Assembly (NCBI RefSeq): GCF_034134805.1
Contig: NZ_CP139419.1
Location: forward strand, 1,178,001-1,242,000
Length of the DNA stretch: 64,000 nt
Direction of reading: 5' to 3'
Source: Streptococcus sp. S5
Lineage (GTDB): Bacteria > Bacillota > Bacilli > Lactobacillales > Streptococcaceae
Below, piece by piece: positions 16,366 to 25,368 of this stretch. Position 1 is the stretch's first letter, and each line of letters begins with the position of its first letter. Made by a program: the position numbers and the translations under genes. The notes under the pieces are model-generated. The model did not search any database, was not told the origin of the DNA, and saw only the letters and a list, made by a program, of their open reading frames with translations.

Positions 16366-18072
16366 ATGGCCTTAGAAGTAATTATGCCAAAAGCCGGCGT
16401 AGATATGACCGAAGGACAAATCGTCCAGTGGAATAAAAAAGTCGGCGAATTTGTAAAAGAAGGAGAAGTGCTCCTTGAAATCATGACAGACAAAGTCAGC
16501 ATGGAGTTGGAAGCGGAAGAAGACGGTTACTTGATTGCTATCCTGAAAGGGGATGGAGAAACTGTTCCTGTAACAGAAGTGATCGGTTACCTTGGTGAAG
16601 AAGGGGAAAACATCCCAACCGCTGGAGCAGCAGCACCAGAAACGAGTCCAGCACCAACTGCAGCAAGTGCTTCAAACGATGACAATAAGAGCGATGATGC
16701 TTATGATATTGTAGTGATCGGTGGGGGCCCTGCTGGTTACGTATCTGCCATTAAGGCAGCTCAATTAGGTGGTAAGGTTGCTCTTGTTGAGAAATCTGAA
16801 CTTGGTGGAACATGCTTGAACCGCGGATGTATCCCAACTAAGACATATCTCCACAACGCTGAAATTATCGAAAATATCGGACATGCAGCCAACCGTGGTA
16901 TTATCATTGAAAATCCAAGTTTCTCAGTAGATATGGATAAACTTTTAGAAACTAAATCTAAAGTTGTTAATACCCTTGTTGGTGGTGTTGCGGGTCTTCT
17001 TCGCAGCTACGGTGTGGATGTTCACAAGGGTATCGGTACCATTACGAAAGATAAGAATGTCTTGGTTAATGGTTCTGAATTGCTTGAAACGAAGAAAATC
17101 ATCCTTGCTGGTGGTTCCAAAGTCAGCAAGATTAACGTTCCAGGTATGGAATCATCCCTTGTCATGACGAGTGACGATATTCTTGAAATGAACGAAGTTC
17201 CAGAAAGCCTCGTGATCATCGGTGGCGGGGTTGTCGGGATCGAACTTGGTCAAGCCTTCATGACCTTCGGGTCAAAAGTTACGGTCATTGAAATGATGGA
17301 CCGCATTGTTCCAGCTATGGATGCAGAAGTATCTAAGAACCTTCGCTTGATCCTTGAACGCAAGGGTATGACAATCTTGACTGATACGAAATTGCAAGAA
17401 ATCATTGAAGAAGATAGCAAACTCCGTATCAAGGTTGAAGGAAAAGATGATATTATCGCCAACAAAGCTCTTCTTTCAATCGGGCGTGTTCCAGATCTTG
17501 AAGGTATCGGTGAAGTTGAGTTTGAATTGGATCGTGGACGGATCAAGGTCAATGAATACATGGAAACGTCTGTTCCAGGTATCTATGCGCCAGGTGATAT
17601 CAACGGTACCAAGATGTTGGCTCACGCTGCCTTCCGTATGGGAGAAGTTGCGGCTGAAAATGCTCTTAAGGGAAATCATGCTGTTGCCAAATTGAACTTG
17701 ACTCCTGCAGCCATCTACACCCTTCCAGAAGTTGCAGCTGTTGGTTTGACTGAAGAACAAGCTCGTGAGAAATACGATGTTCAAATCGGTAAGTTTAACT
17801 TTGCGGCGAACGGTCGTGCCATTGCATCAGATGCGGCTCAAGGATTCGTTAAAGTTATTGCAGACAAGAAATACGGTGAAGTTCTTGGGGTTCACATTAT
17901 TGGTCCAGCAGCAGCTGAATTGATCAACGAAGCTTCAACCATCATTGAGATGGAAATCACTGTAGAAGAAATGCTCAAGACTATCCATGGTCATCCAACC
18001 TTCTCAGAAGTGATGTACGAAGCCTTTGCGGATGTACTTGGCTTGGCTGTTCATTCACCTAAGAAGAAATAG
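16366..18072 (+). CDS. acoL: Dihydrolipoamide dehydrogenase (E3) with N-terminal lipoyl domain
   Basis: A 568-residue fusion. Residues 1-80 are a lipoyl domain with the modified lysine in MTDKVSM (K43). A flexible Ala/Pro-rich linker (85-108) leads to the FAD/NAD disulfide oxidoreductase, with VIGGGPAGY, the redox pair in GGTCLNRGCIPTK (C150, C155) and the C-terminal HGHPTFSE active-site His/Glu. Pneumococcal DLDH has this same architecture. The enzyme reoxidises dihydrolipoamide with NAD. Since the E2 lacks a lipoyl domain, this lipoyl arm may serve the whole complex. Confidence 0.95.
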   Translation: MALEVIMPKAGVDMTEGQIVQWNKKVGEFVKEGEVLLEIMTDKVSMELEAEEDGYLIAILKGDGETVPVTEVIGYLGEEGENIPTAGAAAPETSPAPTAASASNDDNKSDDAYDIVVIGGGPAGYVSAIKAAQLGGKVALVEKSELGGTCLNRGCIPTKTYLHNAEIIENIGHAANRGIIIENPSFSVDMDKLLETKSKVVNTLVGGVAGLLRSYGVDVHKGIGTITKDKNVLVNGSELLETKKIILAGGSKVSKINVPGMESSLVMTSDDILEMNEVPESLVIIGGGVVGIELGQAFMTFGSKVTVIEMMDRIVPAMDAEVSKNLRLILERKGMTILTDTKLQEIIEEDSKLRIKVEGKDDIIANKALLSIGRVPDLEGIGEVEFELDRGRIKVNEYMETSVPGIYAPGDINGTKMLAHAAFRMGEVAAENALKGNHAVAKLNLTPAAIYTLPEVAAVGLTEEQAREKYDVQIGKFNFAANGRAIASDAAQGFVKVIADKKYGEVLGVHIIGPAAAELINEASTIIEMEITVEEMLKTIHGHPTFSEVMYEAFADVLGLAVHSPKKK

Positions 18073-18090
18073 TATTTGAAATGATAGAAT

Positions 18091-18130
18091 GGCTGGACAG
18101 CAAATGCTGGACCAGTCTCTATCGTATATA
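18091..18130 (+). other. Hairpin between acoL and lplA
   Basis: GATAGA...CTGG..CAGCA pairs with TGCTG..CCAG...TATC across the 68-base gap. There is no T run, so read-through into lplA is likely; it could be a processing or stability stem. Confidence 0.4.
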
Positions 18131-18140
18131 AAGGAATCTT

Positions 18141-19130
18141 ATGAAATACATTATTAATTATTCAAATGATACTGCTTTTAATATTGCTTTGGAAGAATAT
18201 GCCTTCAAACACCTTTTAGATGAGGATCAAATCTTCCTTCTCTGGATTAACAAACCATCGATTATCGTTGGTCGCCACCAAAATACCATCGAAGAAATCA
18301 ACCGCGACTACGTTCGGGAGCATGGGATTGAAGTGGTTCGCCGGATCAGTGGTGGTGGGGCTGTTTATCACGATTTGAACAACCTCAACTACACCATCAT
18401 TTCAAAAGAAGATGAAAACAAAGCCTTTGACTTCAAGAGCTTTTCAACTCCCGTGATCAACACCTTGGCTCAACTTGGGGTTAAGGCTGAATTCACGGGT
18501 CGTAACGACTTAGAGATTGATGGCAAGAAATTCTGTGGAAATGCCCAAGCTTACATCAATGGTCGGATCATGCACCATGGTTGCCTTCTTTTTGACGTTG
18601 ATTTGTCAGTCCTTGCCAACGCTCTCAAGGTATCAAAAGACAAGTTTGAGTCTAAAGGGGTTAAATCGGTTCGTGCTCGTGTCACTAATATCATCGATGA
18701 ATTGCCAGAAAAAATCACGGTTGAAGAGTTCCGTGACTTGCTTTTGGACTACATGAAGAAAGAATACCCTGAGATGACAGAATATGTCTTCTCGGATGAA
18801 GAATTGGCTGAAATCAATCGTATCAAGGAAACCAAGTTCGGTACCTGGGATTGGAACTATGGAAAGTCTCCTGAATACAATGTCCGTCGTGGCACCAAAT
18901 TCCCAAGCGGTAAGGTTGAAATCTTCGCGAACGTCATTGAATCAAAAATTCAAGATATCAAGATTTACGGTGACTTCTTTGGTATCGAAGATGTTGCAGC
19001 AGTAGAAGACGTTCTTCGTGGTGTCAAATACGAACGTGAAGACGTCCTCAAAGCCCTTCAAACCATTAACCTAGGTCGTTACTTCGCAGGTATCACTGCA
19101 GAAGAAATTGCTGAAGCAGTGGTGGAATAA
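18141..19130 (+). CDS. lplA: Lipoate-protein ligase A
   Basis: A 329-residue ligase that activates lipoate with ATP and attaches it to the lipoyl-domain lysine. It has RRISGGGAVYHD (lipoate/AMP-binding loop, about 71-82), the conserved KSVRARVTNI with the catalytic-type lysine, and the C-terminal accessory domain with KFGTWDWNYG. As the last gene of the aco operon it would lipoylate the domain on AcoL (K43). No lipoate synthesis genes are seen nearby, in keeping with scavenging. Confidence 0.93.
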   Translation: MKYIINYSNDTAFNIALEEYAFKHLLDEDQIFLLWINKPSIIVGRHQNTIEEINRDYVREHGIEVVRRISGGGAVYHDLNNLNYTIISKEDENKAFDFKSFSTPVINTLAQLGVKAEFTGRNDLEIDGKKFCGNAQAYINGRIMHHGCLLFDVDLSVLANALKVSKDKFESKGVKSVRARVTNIIDELPEKITVEEFRDLLLDYMKKEYPEMTEYVFSDEELAEINRIKETKFGTWDWNYGKSPEYNVRRGTKFPSGKVEIFANVIESKIQDIKIYGDFFGIEDVAAVEDVLRGVKYEREDVLKALQTINLGRYFAGITAEEIAEAVVE

Positions 19131-19134
19131 AGTT

Positions 19135-19164
19135 AAAGATATCCATTTAACATGGATATCTTTT
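19135..19164 (+). terminator. Terminator of the aco operon
   Basis: AAAGATATCCAT pairs perfectly with ATGGATATCTTT around TTAAC, followed by T-rich sequence. Confidence 0.9.
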
Positions 19165-19173
19165 ATCTTAAAC

Positions 19174-19202
19174 TTGATATTCGAAAACTATGAGTGTACA
19201 AT
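19174..19202 (+). promoter_or_regulatory. Promoter of the hypothetical gene at 19240
   Basis: TTGATA (19174-19179), a 17-base spacer and TACAAT (19197-19202). Confidence 0.55.
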
Positions 19203-19239
19203 ATAGAGGAAATCTGAACAAAAAAGGGGATCATATTCG

Positions 19240-19881
19240 ATGATTAAAATTCCAGTTGAAAATCTTGGTCTATTTGAACAGTTAGATCGTATAGTCATGG
19301 CTTTTTTTAGAAAGCAACAATCTTCAAGTCCTTACGATTTAAATGTCAGTATTACACAAGAACACCTTGACCAGAAAAAGCAGGAGTTAGAACCATTAGG
19401 TTATCAAGCTGTCCAACTACCATTAGGAATGGCTTTAGATAACATCATCCAGCAACCTTATTATAAAAACTTAATCATTGGTGGTCTTGCTCCTGAGGAA
19501 ATAATCGTTAGCAAAGAAGAATTAATGCCTTTGAAAGATATCGTGGATAGCTTTTGTATTATGTACGCTGCAGCGAATAATAGATTGGAAAATAGTAAAG
19601 CTTATGAATTAATGAAAGATAAGACGGTTTATTTTATTGGTAAACTATTTACAGATTTTCCGAAGGCCGGTGATGAAATTGCTTATTTAGGAATTGATCG
19701 AATAGCGAGCGATGGTACACCATATGAAGCTGTTAAATGCTTTCTAACGAAAGAGAGTGCAGAGAAGTTCAATGGTGAAAAAAGACCTGTCACCCCTGCA
19801 AACTTGGCCTATCTAAAATCATTCTGGGGAAAACCAGTCATTATTGAGCCACACCGTAATTATTGGATCGAATTTTTATAG
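19240..19881 (+). CDS. Hypothetical protein
   Basis: I do not recognise this 213-residue soluble protein. It has no signal peptide or membrane segment. The middle is hydrophobic and regular (NLIIGGLAPEEIIVSKEELMPLKDIVD), and the C-terminal part has aromatic and proline-rich stretches ending RNYWIEFL. It has its own promoter and terminator and is the last plus-strand gene before the strand switch at xerS. Codon use looks ordinary for the window. Confidence 0.75.
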   Translation: MIKIPVENLGLFEQLDRIVMAFFRKQQSSSPYDLNVSITQEHLDQKKQELEPLGYQAVQLPLGMALDNIIQQPYYKNLIIGGLAPEEIIVSKEELMPLKDIVDSFCIMYAAANNRLENSKAYELMKDKTVYFIGKLFTDFPKAGDEIAYLGIDRIASDGTPYEAVKCFLTKESAEKFNGEKRPVTPANLAYLKSFWGKPVIIEPHRNYWIEFL

Positions 19882-19888
19882 AAAGTAT

Positions 19889-19928
19889 AAAAGAGCGGTA
19901 GACATTCAAAAAATCTATCGCTCTTTTT
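19889..19928. terminator. Bidirectional terminator between converging genes
   Basis: AAGAGCGGTAGA pairs with TCTATCGCTCTT, A-rich on the left and T-rich on the right, so it can serve the plus-strand hypothetical gene and, less surely, xerS. Confidence 0.8.
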
Positions 19929-19964
19929 AAAACTAATATATTACATAATTTACGTTATGTAATT

Positions 19965-21035
19965 TTATAAACTATCCAAGGCATTTTTTTGCTCATCATT
20001 AACGATATGCGTATATAAGTCTGTAACTTGGGTGCTAGCATGTCCCAGCTGGTGGCTGACCAAAACCTGTGATTTGGTTGCATCATAGAGACGAGTTGCT
20101 AATGTATGGCGTAATTTATGGGGTGTCACGCGGACTTTGAAGTCTTCAGAATACTTGGCGACCATCTTTTCAACACTAGAAGCATCAATCCGGTTTGGAA
20201 CACCTCGATACAAAGTTAAGAATAGGGCTGTATCAGTCTTTTCTGTCTTGTAACGTTTGTCTCGAATAGCGAGATACTGTTCTAAATAGGGTTTAGCAAA
20301 GGCAGCAACATTAACAGAGTCTCGTTTTCCACCTTTTCGAGTGACGTCAATCACCATCATCTTAAGATTGAGGTCACGAAGGTCCAAGTTGACTGCTTCA
20401 GAGAGACGGACACCAGAGGCAAGAAGGAGTGCTATAATGGCTAAATCTCGCTCTTTATTCTTATTAAAGGAGGATAAGGCGCGATTTGAGAGGGTTTGCG
20501 GGTACTCCTGGTCGATATAGTTAAGAAAACCTTCTGTTTCATCACCCAAAAAGAGTTTTTGCTTGATATTTTCAGCTCGAGCAGCCAAGGTTTCTTTCTT
20601 TTTCTTGGTAGCAACCTTCTTCATGACATTGCGGTAGAAATACGGTTCCCCTTGCTCATTTTCAACTTCCTCAGTCAAATACTTATAGAGACTAGACAGT
20701 GCAGAAAGGGTACGGTTAATCGTTGTTTGGGAAACCCCGTTTTTTGTCGTATTGGCATTGAGCAGAGGACGTTCACGTAAGTAAAGAATAAAGGATTCCA
20801 TGTCTTTCTTGGTCATGTGCTCCAGAACGTCTAAGGGGATCTCGGCCATGGTGTCAGCATCCGATATACCAGATTCCAAAACCCAGGTAAAAAATCGATC
20901 GTATTCCTTTAAGTATTCGTACAAAGTTGTAAAACTGTAGGGAACGGCCAGTTTCGATTGATAATATTCCAATACATACCAAGGCATGACTTGTTTGAGT
21001 TTATCAATCCGTTCTAATAAGATCTCGCGTTTCAT
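19965..21035 (-). CDS. xerS: Site-specific tyrosine recombinase XerS
   Basis: A 356-residue tyrosine recombinase, the single Xer protein that resolves chromosome dimers in streptococci. The SAM-like core-binding domain fills about the first 150 residues. The catalytic domain has SGVRLSEA (Arg), HKLRHTLAT (His-x-x-Arg), HQLGHAS (His) and the nucleophile in DLYTHI. The frame extends to a TTG at 21047, but GGAG 7 bases before the ATG at 21035 and the usual XerS length support the shorter form. A dif site lies just upstream. Confidence 0.95.
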   Translation of the reverse strand: MKREILLERIDKLKQVMPWYVLEYYQSKLAVPYSFTTLYEYLKEYDRFFTWVLESGISDADTMAEIPLDVLEHMTKKDMESFILYLRERPLLNANTTKNGVSQTTINRTLSALSSLYKYLTEEVENEQGEPYFYRNVMKKVATKKKKETLAARAENIKQKLFLGDETEGFLNYIDQEYPQTLSNRALSSFNKNKERDLAIIALLLASGVRLSEAVNLDLRDLNLKMMVIDVTRKGGKRDSVNVAAFAKPYLEQYLAIRDKRYKTEKTDTALFLTLYRGVPNRIDASSVEKMVAKYSEDFKVRVTPHKLRHTLATRLYDATKSQVLVSHQLGHASTQVTDLYTHIVNDEQKNALDSL

Positions 21036-21084
21036 GTTTTTCTCCAAATCTTTCTATACTAGTAGTATAGCATAGCCAGATATA

Positions 21085-21116
21085 TTTTTCAAGAAAATTA
21101 TAGTTTTTCGGAAAGA
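21085..21116 (-). other. dif site (difSL type) for XerS
   Basis: Read on the minus strand the site begins ATCTTTCCGAAAAACTATAA and goes on with TTTTCTTGAAAA. This agrees with the single-recombinase dif (difSL) known from lactococci and streptococci, which sits next to xerS. It has the imperfect dyad of half-sites around a short centre. It lies 50 bases upstream of the xerS start and close to the switch in coding strand, as expected at the replication terminus. Confidence 0.9.
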
Positions 21117-21175
21117 TGTTATAGGGGATTTATAGGACTGTTTTGTTTTCTTTCTATACTCTATGCCTTTTAAAA

Positions 21176-21216
21176 ACAAAACAATCAGCAAATCTCGGGA
21201 TCTACTGATTGTTTTT
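21176..21216 (-). terminator. Terminator after the acetyl esterase gene
   Basis: On the minus strand AACAATCAG...GATC pairs with GAT...CTGATTGTT, followed by TTGTTTTT. Confidence 0.8.
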
Positions 21217-21226
21217 CAGCTCTAAC

Positions 21227-22210
21227 TTATTTTTCTACATATCGAAAGGAAATCTTGCTACCACAGAGCCAATTATAGACTCGATCATTGACTTGAACAT
21301 TCATAGCTTCGTGGGCATATTCTGGCATGACCAAATGCTCTTTTGGACACTCTAATCGATTATAAATGGCAAACTGTGTCACAGGATAACAGACATCATC
21401 ATCTAACCCAGTAATCAAGTGAACCTGTCCTTTGATGCGATGGGCAAAATTTTTCACATCAATATAGGCTAATGTTTCCATGATTTGGTCTTCCGTTTCA
21501 TGGAATGGATCATGGAACTTAAAATAACGGAAAAGTTCGTCATAGGCCTCGCTGGTGTTTCCAATCTCTAACACCCGTCTGAAATCTGATAAGAATGGAT
21601 AAATGGCTACCGTTCGTTGGATTCGGGGATTCAATCCGGCAGCTACTAGGGCCAAGGCACCACCTTGAGAGGCTCCATAGCTGGCGAATTTGCTGTCATC
21701 TACTTGAGGAAAGCTAGCTACAATTTCGATTAACTGGTAAAGATCTAAGTAGACATCCTTATAAAATAGCTCATCTGGACCTTCCACAGCTCCGCGGATA
21801 ATCTGTCCTTTTACAGTATTTCCAAGTGGTGATCGCTCTCCGTCTGTTGAATAACCGGATTGACCTCTTACGTCCATAGACACAACTCCATAGCCAGATA
21901 CTGTATAAGCCAGCATGTCTGTCCAATCCCAACAACGGCCCATATAGCCATGAAAATGGAAAATAACGGGAACTTTTTGATCCGTTTTTGGGAGAACAAC
22001 CCGCGCATAAACAAGTCCATCTCGTGTTCCTTTAAAGGTTAATTCATAACAAATCACATTTGGAATGCTGAAATCTCGTTCTTCGAGCTTGTATTCAGGG
22101 AGTTCAGTCATCTTTGCTAGGGCTTGATCCCAAAAAGTATCAAAATCTGCTGGAACGTCATCTCGTCCCTTATAATCTTTTATTGTTTCTAATAATTTGG
22201 GATCTTTCAT
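21227..22210 (-). CDS. Acetyl xylan esterase / cephalosporin-C deacetylase family protein (CE7)
   Basis: A 327-residue alpha/beta hydrolase of carbohydrate esterase family 7. It has the family RGQ motif (MDVRGQSG), the nucleophile elbow GASQGG, an aspartate in TGLDDDVC and the terminal His-Glu (AHEAM). The absence of a signal peptide is usual for CE7 enzymes, which remove acetyl groups from short sugars inside the cell. AAGGAGG gives a strong ribosome site. It stands alone, with its own terminator, right next to the dif region. Confidence 0.88.
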   Translation of the reverse strand: MKDPKLLETIKDYKGRDDVPADFDTFWDQALAKMTELPEYKLEERDFSIPNVICYELTFKGTRDGLVYARVVLPKTDQKVPVIFHFHGYMGRCWDWTDMLAYTVSGYGVVSMDVRGQSGYSTDGERSPLGNTVKGQIIRGAVEGPDELFYKDVYLDLYQLIEIVASFPQVDDSKFASYGASQGGALALVAAGLNPRIQRTVAIYPFLSDFRRVLEIGNTSEAYDELFRYFKFHDPFHETEDQIMETLAYIDVKNFAHRIKGQVHLITGLDDDVCYPVTQFAIYNRLECPKEHLVMPEYAHEAMNVQVNDRVYNWLCGSKISFRYVEK

Positions 22211-22314
22211 AAAATCCTCCTTAAGTATGTGTAATCGCTACCAAAAATGTACCATATTTACCTAAGGATTGCAAGAGACAAATAAAAATTACATAACCGA
22301 AATTATGTAATTTT

Positions 22315-23082
22315 CTATAGATTCAAAAATAGACTTAATTGTTTCACTAGATCTGGATTAGTGGGTAAAGCTGAATGATGAGCCTTACGACCATTTAAAT
22401 TCACTTCTGTATAGGTTTGATTGTCAAAAATAGATTTTGCTGCTTGGGCACTAGAGAGAGGCACGATGCCGTCTGATTTTCCAGCAAAGCTACCGACAAA
22501 GTTAAGGACCTCTACTTCTTTATCTAATCGATGCTTCCATTTTTGAAAATCGTCATACATTTCTTGATTGAATTGGTAAGGACTACCAATAATAGCGAGC
22601 TTCCTTACGGTCAGTTTTTTCTTTTCTAAAAAGCCACTTTCCAATAAACCAGTCAAAACTAGTCCACCATTGGAGTGCCCAACTGCCTTGAACTCTGTAA
22701 AATAATAGTGATCAAGAAGATAGGTTAGAGCAATCTTAAGGGATTCGATTTGCTGCTTGATATTGCTGTAGCCGTCTCGATTGTTCTCGAAGCCAATCAC
22801 AATCATCGGATTCGGCTCTTTCGTATTCAATCTTCCTTCCATCTCTATAGAATCATCTTTGTTGACTTTTATTTTTAAGAGACTCTGTTTTTTTCTAGAA
22901 AATCGATGGAGCATGCGGATGGTTCCATTGAATCGCTGGATACTGGCTGAACTCCCAGGTACAAGGATGATTGGTCTGATCGGTGGTTTCTTTGACCCTT
23001 TAGGAAATTCAAAGGGCTTTCTGTGAGAAGAAAACAGTCTTACAAAGAAACGAATGACTTGTTGAAATAGTTTATTTAACAT
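22315..23082 (-). CDS. Alpha/beta hydrolase of the DUF915 family
   Basis: A 255-residue protein with a basic, hydrophobic N-terminus (MLNKLFQQVIRFFVRLF) that may anchor it to the membrane. A hydrolase core follows, with ILVPGSSAS (oxyanion strand), AVGHSNGG (nucleophile elbow) and SDGIVPLSSA plus a HHSALP histidine. This matches the DUF915 group often annotated as cell surface hydrolases in Gram-positives. It follows ffh on the same strand after 66 bases that hold a weak hairpin. Confidence 0.82.
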   Translation of the reverse strand: MLNKLFQQVIRFFVRLFSSHRKPFEFPKGSKKPPIRPIILVPGSSASIQRFNGTIRMLHRFSRKKQSLLKIKVNKDDSIEMEGRLNTKEPNPMIVIGFENNRDGYSNIKQQIESLKIALTYLLDHYYFTEFKAVGHSNGGLVLTGLLESGFLEKKKLTVRKLAIIGSPYQFNQEMYDDFQKWKHRLDKEVEVLNFVGSFAGKSDGIVPLSSAQAAKSIFDNQTYTEVNLNGRKAHHSALPTNPDLVKQLSLFLNL

Positions 23083-23099
23083 GTTTCCTCTAGTAGTAG

Positions 23100-23138
23100 T
23101 TTCTAAAAGAACCCAGAACAGTGTGTTCCAGGCCCTTA
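23100..23138 (-). terminator. Weak terminator-like hairpin after ffh
   Basis: On the minus strand CC-GGAACA pairs with TGTTC-GG around CAC, followed by GTTCTTTT. Some read-through into the DUF915 gene is likely. Confidence 0.5.
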
Positions 23139-23148
23139 TTAGAAACGA

Positions 23149-24720
23149 TTATTTCCGTTTTTTCTTATTTTTGCGCATTTGTTTGGCCATCTTATTCATA
23201 GCTCGTTTCATCATAAATTCACCAGCTTTTCCTTTGAGGCCACCGCCAAACATTTGGCTCATATCAGGCATTCCAGCGCCTCCGCCAAGAGCTGACAAGT
23301 CAGGCATGCCACCTTGTCCCATCATGCCTTCGAGGGCAGACATATCAGGCATTCCACCAGGCATATTCTTCGGCATGTTATTTGGATTGAGCCCCATTTG
23401 TTTCATCATCTTGTTCATATCGCCAGAGAGGACGCCTTGCATCATCTGTTTGGCTTGGTTAAAGTCCTTGATGAATTTATTGACTTCGACAAAGCTATTT
23501 CCTGAACCAGCAGCAATCCGACGACGACGGCTTGGATTTAATAAATCTGGATTTTCGCGTTCAGCTGGGGTCATGGATGATACAATTGCACGTTTGCGAG
23601 CAATTTCTCGTTCATCGACCTTGAGGTTCTTCATAGCTGGGTTGTTGGCCATACCTGGAAGCATCTTGAGCAGGTCTTCCATTGGTCCCATATTTTGAAC
23701 TTGGTCTAATTGATCAATGAAATCGTTGAAATCGAAGGTGTTTTCCCGCATCTTTTCAGCGAGTTCAAGAGAGCGTTTCTCATCGTATTCTTGAGAAGCC
23801 TTCTCGATCAGCGTCAGCATATCCCCCATACCGAGGATCCGACCAGACATACGGTCTGGGTGGAAGGTTTCGATATCAGTGATTTTTTCACCAGTACCAG
23901 TGAACTTGATTGGCTTCCCAGTAATCTGACGGACAGAAAGGGCCGCACCACCACGGGTATCCCCATCGATCTTGGTCAAGATCACACCAGTTACTTCGAG
24001 TTGTTCATTGAACTCACGCGCCACATTGGCTGCTTCTTGACCGATCATGGCATCCACAACCAAGAGGATTTCATTTGGTTCAGCAAGGGCTTTAACATCC
24101 CGCAACTCACCCATGAGTTTTTCATCGATTTGCAGACGACCAGCCGTATCGATCAAGACATAGTCATTGTGGTTGGCTCTCGCCTGCTCCAAACCTTGGC
24201 GAACGATCTCTACTGCAGGGACCTCTGTACCAAGTGAGAAGACAGGAACATTGATCTGTTGACCAAGTGTCTTCAACTGGTCGATGGCTGCCGGACGATA
24301 GATATCGGCCGCAATCATCAAAGGACGTGCGTTCTCTTCCTTGACCAATTTGTTGGCCAATTTACCCGCAAAGGTTGTTTTACCAGCCCCTTGAAGACCG
24401 ACCATCATGATAATGGTCGGAATCTTAGGAGATTTGATAATTTCTGCTGTTTCTGAACCCAAAATCGCTGTCAATTCTTCATCAACAATCTTCACGATTT
24501 GTTGGGCAGGGTTCAAGGTTTCGATGACTTCATGACCTACAGCCCGCTCGCGGACCCGTTTGATGAAGTCTTTTACAACAGGAAGGGCAACGTCGGCCTC
24601 TAAGAGGGCTAGACGAATCTCTTTGGTTGCCTCTTGGACATCCGCTTCAGAGATTTTCCCTTTCTTGCGAAGATTTTTAAAGACGTTTTGTAAACGTTCG
24701 GTTAAACTTTCAAATGCCAT
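23149..24720 (-). CDS. ffh: Signal recognition particle protein Ffh
   Basis: A 523-residue SRP54 GTPase that binds signal sequences of nascent proteins and delivers ribosomes to FtsY. The N domain (1-90), the G domain with GLQGAGKTT, DTAGRLQ and TKIDGDTRGG, and the methionine-rich M domain (about 300-523) with a long MPDMS/GGMP-type tail are all present. The ATG follows GGAG. It is encoded downstream of ylxM, the normal arrangement, with a small ORF between. Confidence 0.96.
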   Translation of the reverse strand: MAFESLTERLQNVFKNLRKKGKISEADVQEATKEIRLALLEADVALPVVKDFIKRVRERAVGHEVIETLNPAQQIVKIVDEELTAILGSETAEIIKSPKIPTIIMMVGLQGAGKTTFAGKLANKLVKEENARPLMIAADIYRPAAIDQLKTLGQQINVPVFSLGTEVPAVEIVRQGLEQARANHNDYVLIDTAGRLQIDEKLMGELRDVKALAEPNEILLVVDAMIGQEAANVAREFNEQLEVTGVILTKIDGDTRGGAALSVRQITGKPIKFTGTGEKITDIETFHPDRMSGRILGMGDMLTLIEKASQEYDEKRSLELAEKMRENTFDFNDFIDQLDQVQNMGPMEDLLKMLPGMANNPAMKNLKVDEREIARKRAIVSSMTPAERENPDLLNPSRRRRIAAGSGNSFVEVNKFIKDFNQAKQMMQGVLSGDMNKMMKQMGLNPNNMPKNMPGGMPDMSALEGMMGQGGMPDLSALGGGAGMPDMSQMFGGGLKGKAGEFMMKRAMNKMAKQMRKNKKKRK

Positions 24721-24737
24721 TATTTTCTCCTATTTTT

Positions 24738-24959
24738 TCAATTCAGTGGAAATCGTCCGAAATGTTGCAAACATTCTAGTTCTTCGGGTGTGACTTCTTT
24801 CATGATTTCATTTGGATATCCCCAACAGCTAAAACCTATTTGCATAGCTTTGGAGATATCATTGGGCGAGATAATCTGTAGTCGAGTAGGAAATACTTCC
24901 TCTGCGACTAATAGTTTGCAAGGTATCCCTTGATAAATGACGAGACTGCCCATAATCAC
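24738..24959 (-). CDS. Small hypothetical protein between ylxM and ffh
   Basis: A 73-residue ORF (71 if it starts at the ATG at 24953). The GTG at 24959 overlaps the ylxM stop as GTGA, and it ends 17 bases before ffh, so it fits tightly as a coupled middle gene. The sequence is protein-like ([24 protein letters not shown], shown in part; a Cys and Trp in FSCWGYPNE), without membrane segment or signal. I do not recognise the family. Confidence 0.65.
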   Translation of the reverse strand: MIMGSLVIYQGIPCKLLVAEEVFPTRLQIISPNDISKAMQIGFSCWGYPNEIMKEVTPEELECLQHFGRFPLN

Positions 24960-25288
24960 TCCCGATTGTCAATGCTTGATAAAATTTCAACCTGCTCTTG
25001 TAGAAAAGTATCTTCCGGATAGCGTTCTAAAATCTGATCAAAAATCTGGCTGCGTACAATGTAATCGGAATACATATGGAGTTTCATTTCGTAATCTTCC
25101 AAAATCTTTTCTGTACGTTTAATATTGTCATAGACCGCTTGACGGCTCACTCCAAACTCTTCTGCAATCTCAGCCAAGCTGTAGTCATCTGCGTAGTAGA
25201 GCTCGATGTAGTTCATCTGCTTGTCCGTCAAGAGCGCTGCATAAAACTCAAAGAGCGCATTCATTCGGTTGGTTTTCTCAATTTCCAT
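24956..25288 (-). CDS. ylxM: YlxM family putative DNA-binding protein
   Basis: A 110-residue helix-turn-helix protein related to sigma region 4 ([22 protein letters not shown], about 37-58 in part), linked in streptococci with the SRP pathway. Two starts are possible. The ATG at 25297 overlaps the promoter's -10 (TATAAT at 25300-25295), so the ATG at 25288, which gives [16 protein letters not shown], is preferred. With a start site about 7 bases after that -10, the mRNA would have almost no leader. Confidence 0.9.
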   Translation of the reverse strand: MEIEKTNRMNALFEFYAALLTDKQMNYIELYYADDYSLAEIAEEFGVSRQAVYDNIKRTEKILEDYEMKLHMYSDYIVRSQIFDQILERYPEDTFLQEQVEILSSIDNRE

Positions 25289-25302
25289 ACCTTTCATTAT
25301 AT

Positions 25303-25329
25303 CAAAAAAGCCCGCTAAAGACTAGCGGG
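25303..25329 (-). terminator. Terminator of the five-gene cluster
   Basis: On the minus strand CCCGCTA-GTCT-TTAGCGGG is followed by a run of T. It ends only a few bases before the ylxM -10. Confidence 0.88.
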
Positions 25330-25368
25330 ACTTGATGCTTTTTGAGCTTGAAATGAGAGGATCCATCA

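Noticed and set aside
19965..21116. xerS as the integrase of a mobile element
   Set aside because: Length, neighbouring dif site and strand switch identify the housekeeping XerS; no element genes or direct-repeat boundaries are seen.
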